Origin: Maratus speciosus
Lineage: Eukaryota; Arthropoda; Arachnida; Araneae; Salticidae
Assembly (NCBI GenBank): GCA_963932465.1
Contig: OZ010791.1
Coordinates: 154,859,915-154,923,914 of the forward strand
DNA length: 64,000 bases
Direction: 5' to 3'
Each line of letters begins with the position of its first letter. The first letter of the stretch is position 1. This document shows positions 1 to 10,489 of this stretch, one piece after another. The notes beneath the pieces are model-generated. The model searched no databases and was not told the DNA's origin. It saw nothing but the letters and a program-made list of their open reading frames with translations. The position numbers were made by a program, and so were the translations under genes.

Positions 1-264
1 CGTCATCAAGTTAGCGATTTATATAATTTGGCGAAATTGGTCGACGGGATAATCAAGTAGTACCGCAACGGATTTGGCGTTAAAATTCCCCAATCAAAGA
101 GAAATGAATAGAAATCCGTTTATAGAGAGATCGCCACTGTTTTTTAAATTATAATTTAATCTTTCGAAATCTTTTTAAAGCCGATCAAATTAGCTTGCAT
201 TTAGAGTCTACGGTGTCTGGACGGGGGTTGGCGAGCGTAGCTCGTAGGGGGCCGAGTCCCCTAG
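1..264 (+). mobile_element. 3' end of a Helitron-like element
   Basis: The segment ends in two adjacent hairpins, CGAGC/GCTCG (232-244) and TAGGGG/CCCCTA (245-263), followed by the terminal CTAG at 261-264 and then a T. A hairpin close to a CTRR end next to a T is the usual 3' signature of Helitrons, which transpose by rolling-circle replication and leave no target duplication. The 5' end lies outside the window and no Rep/helicase coding sequence is visible, so this would be a non-autonomous copy. The G+C-rich hairpins stand out from the surrounding A+T-rich DNA. Confidence 0.45.
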
Positions 265-575
265 TTTCGTAAAAAAAGCTAATGTTGCATCAGATATTTA
301 ATATATTTATTTTCTAGTTGCAATATATTGTTTCTACTACACTTTTTCAAGTTTATCGAAAGTGGTTTTAAATGTAGTCTAAAACCCTGCATGCTTTTAT
401 AAAAAAAACATGCGGATTTTTTAAAAAAAGTAATCTTTATATTTCCGCTCATATACTCGTATGCCATTGCTACACAAATAAGCACAATTATTATACAAGA
501 TCCACAAGGTATGTGCTACAGCTACAGGTAATTTCAAGTAATATATGTTACAGGGTGATAGGAAATATTTCCTTT
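265..575. other. Unassigned A+T-rich stretch
   Basis: I see no gene, TIR or tandem repeat here. The minus-strand frame at 279-485 is low-complexity and matches no family I recognise. Confidence 0.4.
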
Positions 576-719
576 TTACTTTTTGATACCTTCAATAGAA
601 GAAAGTATTGTAATCGAAATTTTTTTCGACTTCCGGTTTTCAACGGATTTACACGTTTTAGGGGGACAGACACCCCGAAAAACATGTTTGTACAAAATGT
701 CTGTTTGTCCGTCCGTATG
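576..719 (+). mobile_element. 5' module of repeat family A (hairpin plus TCTGTC type)
   Basis: An imperfect hairpin around AGAAGAAAGTATTG is followed by the phrase TTCCGGTTTTC, then ACGGATTTACACGTTTTAGG, then a TGTCTGTTTGTCCGTCCGT run. The same order and wording recur at 20279-20425, so this is a second copy of that family's 5' part. At 20279 the module leads into a Helitron-like 3' end; here it leads into a different tandem repeat (next entry), so the two copies share only the head. Confidence 0.55.
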
Positions 720-728
720 TCCTCTTTG

Positions 729-1640
729 TACCAGCGAAAGGTGTATAAAGTTATGCATAGAATTGAACCAAATTTTTTGCGTATGTTTTTGGCTCTGGCT
801 AGCAGGTCCTCCTTGAATTTGGAAGTATTCCACCGGAAGGGGGCTCTGTAATAGCGATGTCTGTATTATTTTCATTATTATACCATCGAAAAGAGTATGA
901 AGTTATGCATAGAACTGAACGAAATTTTTTGTGTATGTTTTTTGGTTATGGCAAGCAGGTCCTCCCTGCATTTGAAAAAAAATCTCTCGGAAAGGGGCGC
1001 TGTAATAGCGATTTTTGTGCTATTTTCAATATTGTACCATCGGAAAGTGTATAAAGTTATGCATAGAATTGAACCAATTTTTTTGTGCATGTTTTTGGCT
1101 ATAGCCAGCAGGTCCTCCTTCAATTTGGAAATATTCTGCCGGGAGGGGGCGCTGTAATAACGATGTCTGTGTCATTTTCATTATTGTACCATCAAAATGC
1201 GTATGAAGTTATGCATAGAATTGAACCAAATTTTGTGTGTATGTTTTTGGTTATGACAAGCAGGTCCCCCTGAATTTGAAAAAATTCTACCTGAAGCGGG
1301 CACTTTAATAGCAATGTCTGTGCCCTTTTCATTATCGTACCATCGAAAATTGTATAAAGTTATGTATGGAATTGAACCAAATTTTTTGTGTATGTTTTTG
1401 GCTATTGCCAGCAGTTTCTCCTTGAATTTAAAAATATTCTGCCGGAAGGGATCGTTGTAATAGCTAGTTTTGTGCCATTTTCTTTATTGTACCATGGAAA
1501 AGTGTATAAAGTTATGCATAGAATTGAATCAAATTTTTTGTGCATGTTTTTGGCTATGGCCATGCAGACCCTCCTTGAATTTGGTAATATTCCGTCGAAA
1601 AGGGGTATTGTAATAGCGATCTTTGTATAATTTTCTTGAT
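729..1640 (+). repeat. Tandem array, six copies of a ~152-bp unit
   Basis: The marker GTTATGCATAGAA (or a close variant) begins at about 750, 902, 1056, 1208, 1359 and 1511, giving steps of 151-154 bp. Each unit also carries a variant of TTTTTGTGTATGTTTTTGGC, then GCAGGTCCTCC and GGAAGGGGGCGCTGTAATAGC. Short overlapping frames on both strands look similar to each other only because the DNA repeats; stops interrupt all of them. It follows the family A 5' module, so it probably forms the central array of one element. Confidence 0.85.
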
Positions 1641-1706
1641 TTTTTGTAGTTCTATTGTACACCGGCGGCTCGTAAAGCGACGGGAACTTCGCGTCATGAT
1701 AAGCCG

Positions 1707-1722
1707 GCTGTTCGCGAACAGC
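1707..1722. other. 16-bp perfect G+C-rich palindrome
   Basis: GCTGTTCGCGAACAGC is a perfect inverted repeat with no loop, in a short G+C-rich island (1660-1735) that also contains CACCGGCGGCTCG. It could be the terminal hairpin of the element with the 152-bp array, but no CTRR end follows closely, so its role is open. Confidence 0.6.
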
Positions 1723-1989
1723 TGATGTACAACAGAATAACGGAAACTTATTGATTTTAATAAATATCGTGATCGAGATTAACTCGTTTTTACTCCGATT
1801 AATTGAGTGAAGCAGAAATTTAAGATGGAAGTCAAAGTTGGTATGGTATTGAATTAATAATATTAGGTAGATTTCGTATGAAATACTACCTATTGGGATC
1901 GTTCCTATGTTGGAGTTTCTGAAAATTTTTTACAGATTTACACCGATCATGACTCCTAGAACCCAAATACAGCCTCAGTAAAAAACTTT

Positions 1990-2032
1990 ATCTATCTATC
2001 TATCTATCTATCTATATATATATATATATATA
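1990..2032. repeat. (TATC)n followed by (TA)n microsatellite
   Basis: Roughly six TATC units run into an uninterrupted TA tract. It occupies the position that TCTGTC runs hold in the other repeat families of this window, between a 5' hairpin and a phrase-like stretch. Confidence 0.9.
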
Positions 2033-2199
2033 TCGCTTTCTTCTGGAGACTATAACTTCCACAATTCTGCGCAAATCTCTTCCAAACTGATACATAAAAT
2101 CAAGGGGCATAAAATCTCGGTTAAGTTCGTTAATGGGCAAAATCGGGCCAAGGGACTGGAAATAAGGAGGGGTTTTGTGAAAACAGAAAAAACTTAACA

Positions 2200-2473
2200 T
2201 CAGAAAACCCATAACTTCTTAAATTTTATACATATCAAATCAGTTTAAAGTTTTATTACTCCTAAAAATAAGGCCAAAAATTTATGCATCACAGATTTTT
2301 GATATAATTAAAAATGGGCTCAAGGGGCGCAAAAAAACAGGGTTTTTGGGAGAAAAAAATTCATAACTTCGTCAGTTCTCAAGATATCGAATCCAATTAA
2401 TTTTATTGTATATCTCCTTAATATAATCTACAACTTTTATATTCACAAGATTTTGATAGGACCAATTTGTAAC

Positions 2474-2508
<35 letters not shown>

Positions 2509-2790
2509 TAAAAACGAAAACAAAAAGGTGGGGTTGAAGAAGAAACAAATCCATAACTCCGTCAATTCACAAGATATAAAATCCCCATGAATTTATCATC
2601 TATCTTCTCAATATTGTCTACAACATCTATACAGATAAGTTTTTGGTAGGACCAATTCTTATAGCAAAAACAAATTAAAAATACATAGCGGTTGAAGAAA
2701 AAAATCATCTTATTAAGGGTGTATTTAAATCCAAACTGCTTATTTTCTGACTCATTTTTAAATTCATTTTTTACTCTCAAACGCATCCAA
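2200..2790 (+). repeat. Degenerate tandem units of ~150-190 bp
   Basis: Three units share CATAACTTC(G/T)TCA, then TCACAAGATAT, then TCTACAACTT and GGTAGGACCAATT. A-runs, one longer than 25 bp near 2476-2506, separate them. Minus-strand frames at 2372-2786 are translations of these units and A/T runs, not genes. Confidence 0.6.
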
Positions 2791-2859
2791 TTGGTAGATT
2801 CTCTTGTTCAGAAACTATATAATATACCATAATCATCGATTTTTTGGTAGAGGCAGAAT

Positions 2860-3130
2860 ATATTTCAAAAAAGGATGCCAAAGTGGGTATTTTGAACAGG
2901 ATTTCCCGAACCGATTGTGTTAGAAACGAAAAATATTGTCCTACTGAGAAAATCATTGTTTATAAATCAAGTTTTAAGTAATTGAACAACAACAAAAAAA
3001 AAACATAGGTTACTTATAAATTTCTTCAAAAATCACGTCAGCAAGTTTCATATTTTTTTCTATTAGAAATGAATCTGAAAATGTGCCAGAAAATTTCGAG
3101 TTGTTGAGCATGGAAAAGTATTTTTTTTAA
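2860..3130 (-). mobile_element. Decayed fragment of the GGCTGTTCT MITE family
   Basis: Read on the minus strand, the stretch contains the family's internal landmarks in order: a stretch like the family's TTTCTGAAAGATC box is weak, but CCCACTTTGG with the adjoining TTCAAAATACC block is clear, as is the TTTCTGGCACATTTTC stretch. The intact copies are at 7677-8096, 14840-15297, 15349-15770 and 61295-62130. Both ends are lost, so this is an old copy. Confidence 0.35.
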
Positions 3131-3299
3131 TACCGCCTTAACATGATTTTTATAAAAACAGTTATTATATAAAAATGAAATAAAAACTCTTCAAAAGGGG
3201 TCAGATAAAATTGTTAAAGTGGGTTTATCTCTAATCATGATTTAATTTTTGTTGGTGAAATTAGTACCTAACTTCGAAATCTACCTCCTCCTGTAGGCC

Positions 3300-3403
3300 G
3301 GGCCGGCAGGGATTTTTAAAGTATTGACATGTGCAATTATACATTTTGGAATATTAAGATGTATTAGATAGAAGAAAGTTTTGGGATTGGCACATCCAAC
3401 TAG
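3300..3403 (+). mobile_element. 3' end fragment of Helitron-like family A
   Basis: The sequence from the GATAGAAGAAAGTTTTGGGA block to CTAG (3400-3403) matches the terminus at 21470-21514 almost base for base. A stem TTGGGAT/ATCCAA sits just upstream of CTAG and a T follows, as expected for a Helitron-type 3' end. The body of this copy is missing or diverged. Confidence 0.5.
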
Positions 3404-3628
3404 TTTACAATTTTTTGTTGGCTCAGAATTGCTGTCGTGCAGTGTAATGTTTACCTTCGCTGAAATATATGATGTCAAAAAAGCTATTTATATACCTGAA
3501 GTTCCAGCAGAATTTGTCATGATTTCTCTTGTTATTCGACAGTTAGTTTAAAGTGCCCGGCGATTTTTAGATACTTGTTGTATTTTATGCCATTTATTTG
3601 TTTTCTTCTGCCAATCTTTTGAAAGCCG

Positions 3629-4582
3629 CATGGGTGAATATCACAAAATGTGAGATTTTGAAAACAAAAATTCTTTAAAAATTTAAATCATTTCAAAGCT
3701 TCTGATTCTTTTAAAAATGTTAGTTGAGCAGCTGAATAAAGGAATTTACACGTAAAATTGTTAAAGTTTGAAGATCTTAAGTTCACTTTTATGTAATTAT
3801 AATTATATGTCATTTTTTTTGTCATATGTATGCTCGGATAATGACCTCCAGGATAATGACAATTTCATTCTAAAACATTTTTCGCATTCTTGTATTTTTA
3901 ATTTTTAGATCTAATATTTTGCTTTCGTTTAAAGGAACATGTTTCTTCTATAGTTCCTCAAGTTCAGTGTAATGTTCAGTTTTATTTGTAATTTATTGAA
4001 GCCAGAAAAATCACATAATAAAAGGCTACTCAATTTTTACAAAGCCTTTAAACACATTATTGTCAAAGAAATATCTAAAAGATCTTGCTGGTAGCAATGA
4101 TTTTACTTCTGACTTGAACTATGTCAAGAACAAGAAGAATTAGTCTGCAGCTCCATCTTTATACCTCATAAAGAACTAAAATGAGCAGACCAGGAAAATG
4201 ACAATCAATGACAATCATATTTTAATTATGTAAAATTATTTGTAAAATGCAGAACTTGTTACCTTCCTCATATATCTGTTATATAAGGTATAATTAATAA
4301 TTAGAAATTAAAAAAACTAGAAAAAACATTTGTACAGTATAGCAGAAAGCCTTTTACTTTGCACACATCACAGTGTGACATGCCAGGAAAATGACAATCT
4401 GAAAGTTTAAGTCTTTTAATTGCTTTATTTTTGTGTTATTATGAATAAAATATCTCTTGAAAATACTTCTAAGAATATTTTTTATTAGAACGTAAAAAAA
4501 AAAAAAATTGCATTATCTAACATTTAATAGCCATTTTAATGTGCGGACTGCAATTTTCGTATTTTGTGATATTCTCCCACAT
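3629..4582. mobile_element. TIR element inserted in a D copy
   Basis: The left end carries GTGAATATCACAAAAT and the right end carries ATTTTGTGATATTCTC, an inverted repeat of about 20-25 bp. Internal direct repeats (GGATAATGAC, GGAAAATGACAATC) occur several times. Its flanks GAAAGCCG and the ACTTTCTGAG block are contiguous in the D copy near 16270-16325, which supports an insertion here. No transposase and no clear target duplication were found. Confidence 0.5.
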
Positions 4583-5056
4583 ATTGATAGAAGGATGCAC
4601 TTTCTGAGATTTTCTCAATTACGTCCAGAAAAGTTTTATGAGATATGAATGGAATTTCAAAATAAAAATAATATTTCCAACATCATTTACAAACGACATT
4701 CTTTAAGCCCAATTACTGTTTTATTCAATTGAATTTTCAGCAGCAAAACAACGAATTCTTATGCTAAGAATATTTTATCATTTTCATCGCTTTTAAATAG
4801 AACAATATTCGCCGAAGAAAATTTTATTTCTATGTCTTTTTTTTTTACATTTTCCTCTCAGTGGCTTAATTTCTTTATACAAGCTCAATTTAATAAAATG
4901 ATTTAAAGTCTTCATTTCTCAAATTGTAAAAGAGAAACTATTTAAATTCTCTTTACATCTTTAAACAGCAGTGACATTATTTTGTTCGTATCCAATGTTT
5001 AAAAGTTGGTATAACATATTTTTTTTAATTTATGCTAGGAAAGATTCAGTTTTTTA
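4583..5056 (+). repeat. D repeat, copy 1 (also 3590-3628)
   Basis: D markers in order: TTTCTGAGATTTTC, TGGAATTTCAAAATAAAA, GAATTTTCAGCAGCAAA (near 4731), CAGTGGCTTAATTTC, then AACAGCAGTGACATTATT (near 4966). The same ordered markers recur at 10500-10860, 12790-13190, 16320-16680, 37740-38160 and in the satellite near 45000, always in this orientation. No coding capacity is evident. Confidence 0.75.
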
Positions 5057-5690
5057 ACACTTTCCAACATAGTTGAAAAGTGTTTATGGAATTCGGTTTG
5101 TCTGTCTGTCCGTGCTCTAACTCACATAAATGTAGTCCGATTGCCATGAAATGGATATATATTATTGGGGCTTACTATGGCATGTTCGGTATTGAAAATG
5201 AAGTGTGTAGCATTTACCGTTGATCTACAGGACCACTCAAAAGAATTCCTTTACATTATAGTCTACGGAGAAAAATCGTTTGCCGTGTATAAATGATATT
5301 ACAGTATTTAAACACATTAAAATTAATATAGGGGAAGGTGGCCTAAAATGATTCTAGCCTGCAAAACGATCCACATACGTTTTCTTCCAGACAGGTTGCG
5401 CTATCTACAGGGTAACACATAAACTAGTTGTGCCAAGTGCAGAAGAAGCAATGGCATATTCAAACGATCGCAGTATTACGCGTCTGAATAGAATTCTTTG
5501 AAAATGTGGGTTTTATAACATCTGTTTTAAGATAAGCACTAATTTTCTTATTTATTTACAAATTCAATCTTTCATGTACAGAAATATGACTTGGCTTATT
5601 TAATCGAGTATGTGTTTAGATGTGAATTCACATGTTAAGTTTTTTATGTTTCTCGGTGTCATCTAGTTATATGACCTAAAATGGACGGTC

Positions 5691-6515
5691 ATGTTGCCGG
5701 GTAAAATGATCCATTATGTGGATCGTTTTACTACCATTTTATTGGCTGAAGAAAATCCGGTACCGGTTCCTAGCCATCATGGTAGCCAAATGTGTGACTG
5801 CCCCAAAACTTTCTCTTTGAGTCCATGTGTTGTCCTACCCTATCGAAAGAAAACGGAATCAAGCATTTTGAGAAAAAGGAAATCGATGGAAAGTGCCATT
5901 TTAACGAGCAGTCCTTACAAGAATCAACTGTGCTTGGAAAGGAAAAATAGATCGCAGAAAAAGAAGATAAAAGGGGCTGCAGCTAAGAAAATGCAATAAG
6001 AATATGCTAAATCTAAAAACAAAATAGCCAGAACAAGCAAAGAAAAGAGCATGAAGTCAAAGCAAAGACGTATTCCCTTCAGTGTTGCCAGTGGGCTACT
6101 TTTTTTAAATTGATTTCTTGATTGGCACCACTTTTCTGAAATGGTAAAATTCCTCTTGTTTTCACCTTAATTAATATGTCATTGTAAGGCGAATTTTGTT
6201 ATTTCAAAAAAGTGGTGCCAATCAAGAAATCTGAATTTAAAAAAAGTAGCCCACTGGCAACACTGATTCCCATAAAGAAGAAAAGGGGGCCTAAAAACCA
6301 ATATTTGGAATATAGTGAAACAGATTCAGAAGATGAACGCAAGTGTATTTATTGCGATGAACTACTTGCCTTCTCTGCAGCAGGTGAAGGTTCGATCCAG
6401 TGTCGTAAATGGGCGCAAAAATGTATGCGCATGAATAGATTAGAATGACGATTATGTTTGCGATATGTGCTTAAATATTATGAGTTTTCGGATGAGGCGG
6501 AAATAGGCATTATTT
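5691..6515 (+). pseudogene. pogo-type transposase C-terminus with zinc-binding motif, broken
   Basis: The first block (to 5999) has a basic stretch RKRKSMESAILTSSPYKN, the kind of tail that follows the DDE domain in Tigger/jerky transposases. A TAA stops it, but the same frame stays open until the MITE at 6080. After the MITE the frame continues through KKKRGPKNQYLEYSETDSED and CIYCDELLAF, then CRKWAQKCM, stops at 6446-6448, and resumes after a frameshift as DDYVCDMCL (about 6444-6470). The C-x2-C, C-x-x-W-A, C, C-x2-C order matches the C-terminal PHD-like finger of many insect pogo transposases. The DDE catalytic domain is absent. The first ~60 bases of the frame are probably non-coding. Confidence 0.7.
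6080..6265. mobile_element. hAT-like MITE, 186 bp
   Basis: Starts CAGTGTTGCCAGTGGGCTAC and ends with the inverted counterpart ending GGCAACACTG; the arms extend about 60 bp with few mismatches. Flanks are ATTCCCTT (6072-6079) and ATTCCCAT (6266-6273), an 8-bp duplication with one mismatch, as expected for hAT. It splits the pogo transposase remnant. A relative of nearly equal length is at 24626-24812. Confidence 0.9.
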
Positions 6516-7166
6516 AACTTATTTCTGCGTTTATTATGGGCTATTACTTTGGGATAATAATTTTCAAATATTCCATTTTATTGTTTTTTCAAAATTATTT
6601 GTGTCACTTTTTTATTTTAAAATTTACATAAAAGAATTATATGTGCTATTTGATTGTAAAACTTATTTTATTTCATTATGTATGTCATAATTACTTTTAT
6701 ATCCTTTTTTTTTTGTTGATAAAAAACAATTTACAATTATTTTTTAAATGAAGGATGATTTTGCCCTTGGGTGAGGGTAAAATGATCCTTTGGACACGTT
6801 TTCAAAAATCTATTTTTTTCATTACTCAATTTGGGTTTAAAATATAATTAAAGTATGTTTCTCATGCAAAATATAGTGTAAAACATATTAGCATAAAACC
6901 AAAGTTTTATTTAAACAGTTATGTTATTTTGCACAAGTTTTCCCCTTAAGGGGATCATTTTAGGCCACCTTCCCCTACATCTCTGAGGTGTACTACAAGG
7001 TTCTTACTATTGAATATGGTGTGCATAGAACTTATCGTTCAATTATAGGGACACACAAAAGAATTTGGCTATAGAAGAAAATGAGCAATAATTGAACTAT
7101 TGAAGACTACGAATAATAATTGCTGGAAGTGCGTTTTCAGTTGTGGTATGCCTTTTTAAATTTAAC

Positions 7167-7168
<2 letters not shown>

Positions 7169-7195
<27 letters not shown>
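7169..7195. repeat. Poly-T tract
   Basis: An uninterrupted T run of more than 25 bases inside family G. Comparable runs occur near 9692-9716, 18003-18031, 19356-19383, 28782-28813, 35694-35724, 37988-38019 and 41340-41367; A runs lie near 2476-2506, 15145-15176, 52170-52200, 56692-56717, 59379-59401 and 61989-62013. Confidence 0.9.
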
Positions 7196-7199
<4 letters not shown>

Positions 7200-7676
7200 A
7201 TTACTTGGTGTGTCTAAATTCTATAGATCACATACAGAGTCGCACAAAAGTTCGCAACAATATCCGTTTATTGGCGGAAATTATTGAGTGGAAAATTTCA
7301 ACTGTGCTATGCGTTTAAATGAACTAACTTTTATCATACTATGTACTATGCATACATATCTATAGATCATATACAGGGCTGCCAAAAAAAAATCGTATAT
7401 TTTAACGACTATTTGTGGTAATAGCAGAAATCGGGTAATAATAATCGGGTTTCGCATAATGCATTTTCAAATGCATTAAGCGTTTTACAAATTTTTCGTT
7501 TAGACGTCATCTTTCAACTTTAGTAAAGTTTTGTTTTAGTATTCTGAATGTGCTGGAAAGTGTTTCATTATCTATGCTGTACGCAGGATTTTTCGTTCTT
7601 GTTAAAATTTATCCTAGGAAAGATTGTTTTTTTAGAAGGAATTTTATTTTTTCCCCCCCACTTTGCTGTAAATTAA

Positions 7677-8096
7677 GGCTGTTCTTAACTGCTCTACTCA
7701 ACAAGCGCAAAACGTTTTAACACATTTACAAATTCATTTTTTAACGGAAAGATATAAAATTCCAAAGCCTGGTCATGGAAGCGATTTGGAATTAAATTGT
7801 TTTTTCCATTTTTTGATAAATCAATTACCTATTGAGTTATAAGCGATTTCGATGACGTGACAAACACGTTTTTCGCCTGCTTTTGAGTGCTTTTTCTTCC
7901 TTCGCGCGGAAATTCGGTTCAAAACGCCCACTTTGACTCTATTTTCTGAAAGATCGATTGCGTTTTCAAAAAAATGGGAAAAACAGCTCAATGACATACT
8001 TTCTAAACAATAACACCAGCTAGTTTCATGCAGTTTCAAACAAAATTAAATTAAAACTTATGTCAGAAAGTTGCCCTTTTGGATTTGAGAACACCC
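7677..8096 (+). mobile_element. TTAA-flanked MITE, GGCTGTTCT family, copy 1
   Basis: Begins GGCTGTTCTTAACTGC, ends AGAACACCC, with TTAA on both sides (7673-7676 and 8097-8100). Internal landmarks are CTCAACAAGCGCAAAACG, GAAATTCGGTTCAAAACGCC and GCTAGTTTCATG. TTAA targets are used by piggyBac and Kolobok transposons; a GG start fits the purine-start rule reported for Kolobok better than piggyBac, which starts with pyrimidines. No coding frame of its own. Confidence 0.85.
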
Positions 8097-8100
8097 TTAA

Positions 8101-8588
8101 AAGAAAAGTTGACAGCGGGTAAAAATGGGACTATGATTTTGGAGCAGAGGGTGGTAGTATATAAATCAAAGTCTATTTTCATTTTTTGTTCGCACTACAA
8201 AACAATGTACTATAAGACATACTACAAAACATTGTACTCATAGATATACAGAGAGAAGAAAATGTTAGATTGTGCGAATTTATCATGTAAAAAGATTTTT
8301 TTAATATATTTTTTCGCATTCAACTACTCGAAACTTTTTGAGAAATTCACGGAGTCATTTTTGCTTACATATAAAACAGGAAATTTCCAGGTATCATTTG
8401 ACTATTGAAGTAATTTAGAATCGAATAGCGTTTTTCATTTTTTCATAAGTGTTTACATTACATATTGAATTATAATGGATTGGTCTTCGATGTCGATCAT
8501 CTTTTCTGAAGTGCTGAGTTTAGCTTGTTTTTATTGAAAAGAATTTTTTTTTTAAATATGAAATATTACAACTTTTAATGGTTATAAT
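8101..8588. other. Unassigned A+T-rich stretch
   Basis: No gene or paired termini seen. The only notable item is a short repeat of ACTACAAAACATTGTACT-like wording at about 8196-8240. Confidence 0.4.
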
Positions 8589-9387
8589 TAAGAATCGACC
8601 GAAACCGAATTTCGGTAATCTTCCTATTTTCGGCCAAAAACGAATACGAAAATGTCCAAAAAATTCTTTCAAGTAATTAATACACACATAAATATACATA
8701 ATTATTAATTAATTGCACGTGTTTATTAAATACACATAATTATTAATTAATTATACGTGTGTACCAAGTTGGCTCTTTGTGCCTCTGACCAAAAGTTTTT
8801 ATTTTAATATAGAATAAAATGTAATTAATTCATCAGCGATACAGAATGATTTTCTAATGATACGAATTTCATGTAATTAAAAAATGTACTAGGTATACAT
8901 ACTTCGATTTATCTTTCATAATGATTTCTGTAAATGATTATCTGTTATACTAGAACTTTCTCAAAGAGTATTCGAAACACTTATGCGGTTTCAAAATAAA
9001 AATTTTCTATTACAGTTAAGTCCGTAGCTTTTAATGAGCACATGTAAAGGTTCTTCAAAGTTTAGTTCTGTATGCATTGCTTACTTTATAATTTGGACTT
9101 ACGTCTTGACTCAGCGATGATACTTATAAACAATGAAGTTCATAGCAATAAAAAAAAGAGCCGCTCATATGAGCTCAAATCAATGAGTAATGTTGAAAAT
9201 TTTCGAAGAAAGAAACGAGATATTTGGAATACAGATAGTTTTGGTTTGGCCGAATTTTCAGCAGCATTTTCGCCGAAAACGAATTTTCTGCGAAACTCTG
9301 ATGCTGGGCCGAAAACAAAATCGAATAATTTTCGGCGAAACTCAGCTTTTGGGCCGAACACAAAATCGAATTTTCAGTCGATCTCTA
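8589..9387. mobile_element. hAT-like element, 799 bp, non-autonomous
   Basis: Termini TAAGAATCGACCGAAA and TTTTCAGTCGATCTCTA are inverted relatives of each other, and a perfect 8-bp duplication GTTATAAT flanks the element (8581-8588 and 9388-9395). The right third is packed with TTTCGGCC/GGCCGAAA-type motifs on both strands, a sub-terminal arrangement typical of hAT elements. The open frames at 9072-9528 on both strands overlap each other and translate these motifs; I do not regard them as genes. Confidence 0.88.
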
Positions 9388-9716
9388 GTTATAATTATAA
9401 GGTCACTCCTTATAAGTTCGAACAGATACAGTTTTAATAAGAAGTGTAACTGCCTTTATTTTGAAGACATTCCACCTTGCGATTCAACATGCTTGAAGCA
9501 AACTGTGACAATAATGATGTGGATATAAGTATTCAGTGATTGTAGCTTCCTTAAAGGCTGTAATGCATCAATATTGATTGTCATTTACATTAGAAAAGTT
9601 CGCCATTGATCTCCATTCGTTTTATTTATAATGCTCTATCGCGCTATCAGACGGGCCAATCAAATAATGTTACATGGTATCAATGAATCACTTTTTTTTT
9701 TTTTTTTTTTTTTTTT

Positions 9717-10259
9717 ACCCGACTGAAAAGAAGGGTTATGTATTTCACGCGTATCCGGGTATGTGGATTTCTTTATACCCTCGAAACATCCCAACGGCTG
9801 GATGGAGTTTAATGAATGAGGTCTTTATCAATTCGTCTTAATCGTCCAATGGTTATAGGATAGGTTTCGTTTTTATAAATTCAAAATGGCGGCCGTAAAA
9901 TACAAAATGGCGGTAGAGACGAAAGAAAAAAATTACGCACCCTATTGAGTGGCATATCATTGGATAGGTTTTTCAACTGAAAACGATGTTTCATTGACTA
10001 TTTTACAGTCAGAAGCTCCGTTTAAATATTACCCATCCTGGAAGTTGTGAGGTCGGATCTTTAGGTTTACTACAACTCTAACCATCATAGACATCTATAG
10101 GCCTCATCAAAACGGTGTTTATAGATAGGAACTAACAATTAAACGCAACTTAAAAGTCATCAATAAGTTAAAAAATATATATAGGTATGTAATATTAAAA
10201 AAAAATAGTTTCACATTGATGAGAAATAATTAATTAGTTCGCTTTTAACGCAGTCGGGT
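9717..10259. mobile_element. ACCCGACTG-ended short-TIR element, 543 bp
   Basis: Starts ACCCGACTG directly after a T run and ends CAGTCGGGT directly before another T run, so a target duplication cannot be measured. The 5' third contains TTTCACGCGTATCCGGGTAT and two AAAATGGCGG boxes, the 3' end AATTAGTTCGCTTTTAACG. I recall sequences with this wording as dispersed non-autonomous repeats in several invertebrates; the superfamily is unknown to me. Confidence 0.65.
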
Positions 10260-10391
10260 TTTTTGATTTTTTAAATTTAATTTTTATTTGTCAAAAAGTT
10301 TACTCAAATGTCGGAAACTGAAAATTATGAAAGACTGTAAATTTAATTTGTTGTAAAAATAATTTTAAACAGTTTTTGGACTCAATTATAG

Positions 10392-10416
10392 GTTTTTGAC
10401 AATCGTTGTCAAAAAC
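10392..10416. other. Perfect 11-bp-stem hairpin
   Basis: GTTTTTGACAA and TTGTCAAAAAC flank a TCG loop. Two more GTCAAAAA or TTTTTGAC copies follow within 60 bp, so this may be a MITE remnant. Confidence 0.6.
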
Positions 10417-10489
10417 TATGTCAAAAAGGTGTTTTTGACCATGACGATTAAAACTGGGTAAAACCACACACTGTCAAAAGCTTGCCAAC

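Larger units (their letters stand above)
1865..3286. mobile_element. Segment bounded by a 12-bp inverted repeat
   Basis: AGGTAGATTTCG at 1865-1876 is matched by CGAAATCTACCT at 3275-3286. The left end also folds on itself (GGTAGATTTC with GAAATACTACC). Inside are a (TATC)n/(TA)n microsatellite at about 1990-2032, direct repeats starting CATAACTTC at about 2208, 2362 and 2551, and a decayed MITE fragment (2860-3130). There is no transposase frame. A target duplication is not clear, so membership in a DNA-transposon superfamily is not established. Confidence 0.4.
5331..6975 (+). mobile_element. pogo/Tigger-like DNA transposon, internally deleted
   Basis: Terminal inverted repeats GGGGAAGGTGGCCTAAAATG / ATTTTAGGCCACCTTCCCC are flanked by a TA duplication (5329-5330 and 6976-6977). 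The family G copy at 44365-44400 supplies the empty site, where a single TATA joins the two flanks. Sub-terminal repeats of TAAAATGATCC lie near 5703 and 6778. The interior keeps only the C-terminal part of a transposase, itself split by a hAT MITE (6080-6265). TA target, pogo-type C-terminus and TIR length agree with the Tc1/mariner/pogo superfamily. Confidence 0.85.
5058..7672 (+). repeat. Repeat family G, copy 1, split by a pogo-like element
   Basis: It opens with a hairpin (AACACTTTCCAAC / GTTGAAAAGTGTT), then GGAATTCGGTTTGTCTGTC, then GTCCGTGCTCTAACTC and a phrase-like stretch. After the insertion at 5331-6975 it resumes at 6976 and continues as loosely tandem ~150-bp units carrying ATAGATCA, ACACACAAAAGAATT and GTAATAGC blocks up to about 7660. 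The second copy, at 44105-44870, has the same order without the insertion. Confidence 0.65.

Noticed and set aside
513..1662. Overlapping frames with recurring KVYKVMHRIE wording on the plus strand
   Set aside because: These are translations of the 152-bp tandem array, occur in several registers and on both strands, and are interrupted by stops in every unit.
9072..9528. Frames of 112-121 residues on the plus strand
   Set aside because: They lie in the motif-rich right end of a hAT element, overlap frames on the other strand, and cross the element boundary and target duplication.
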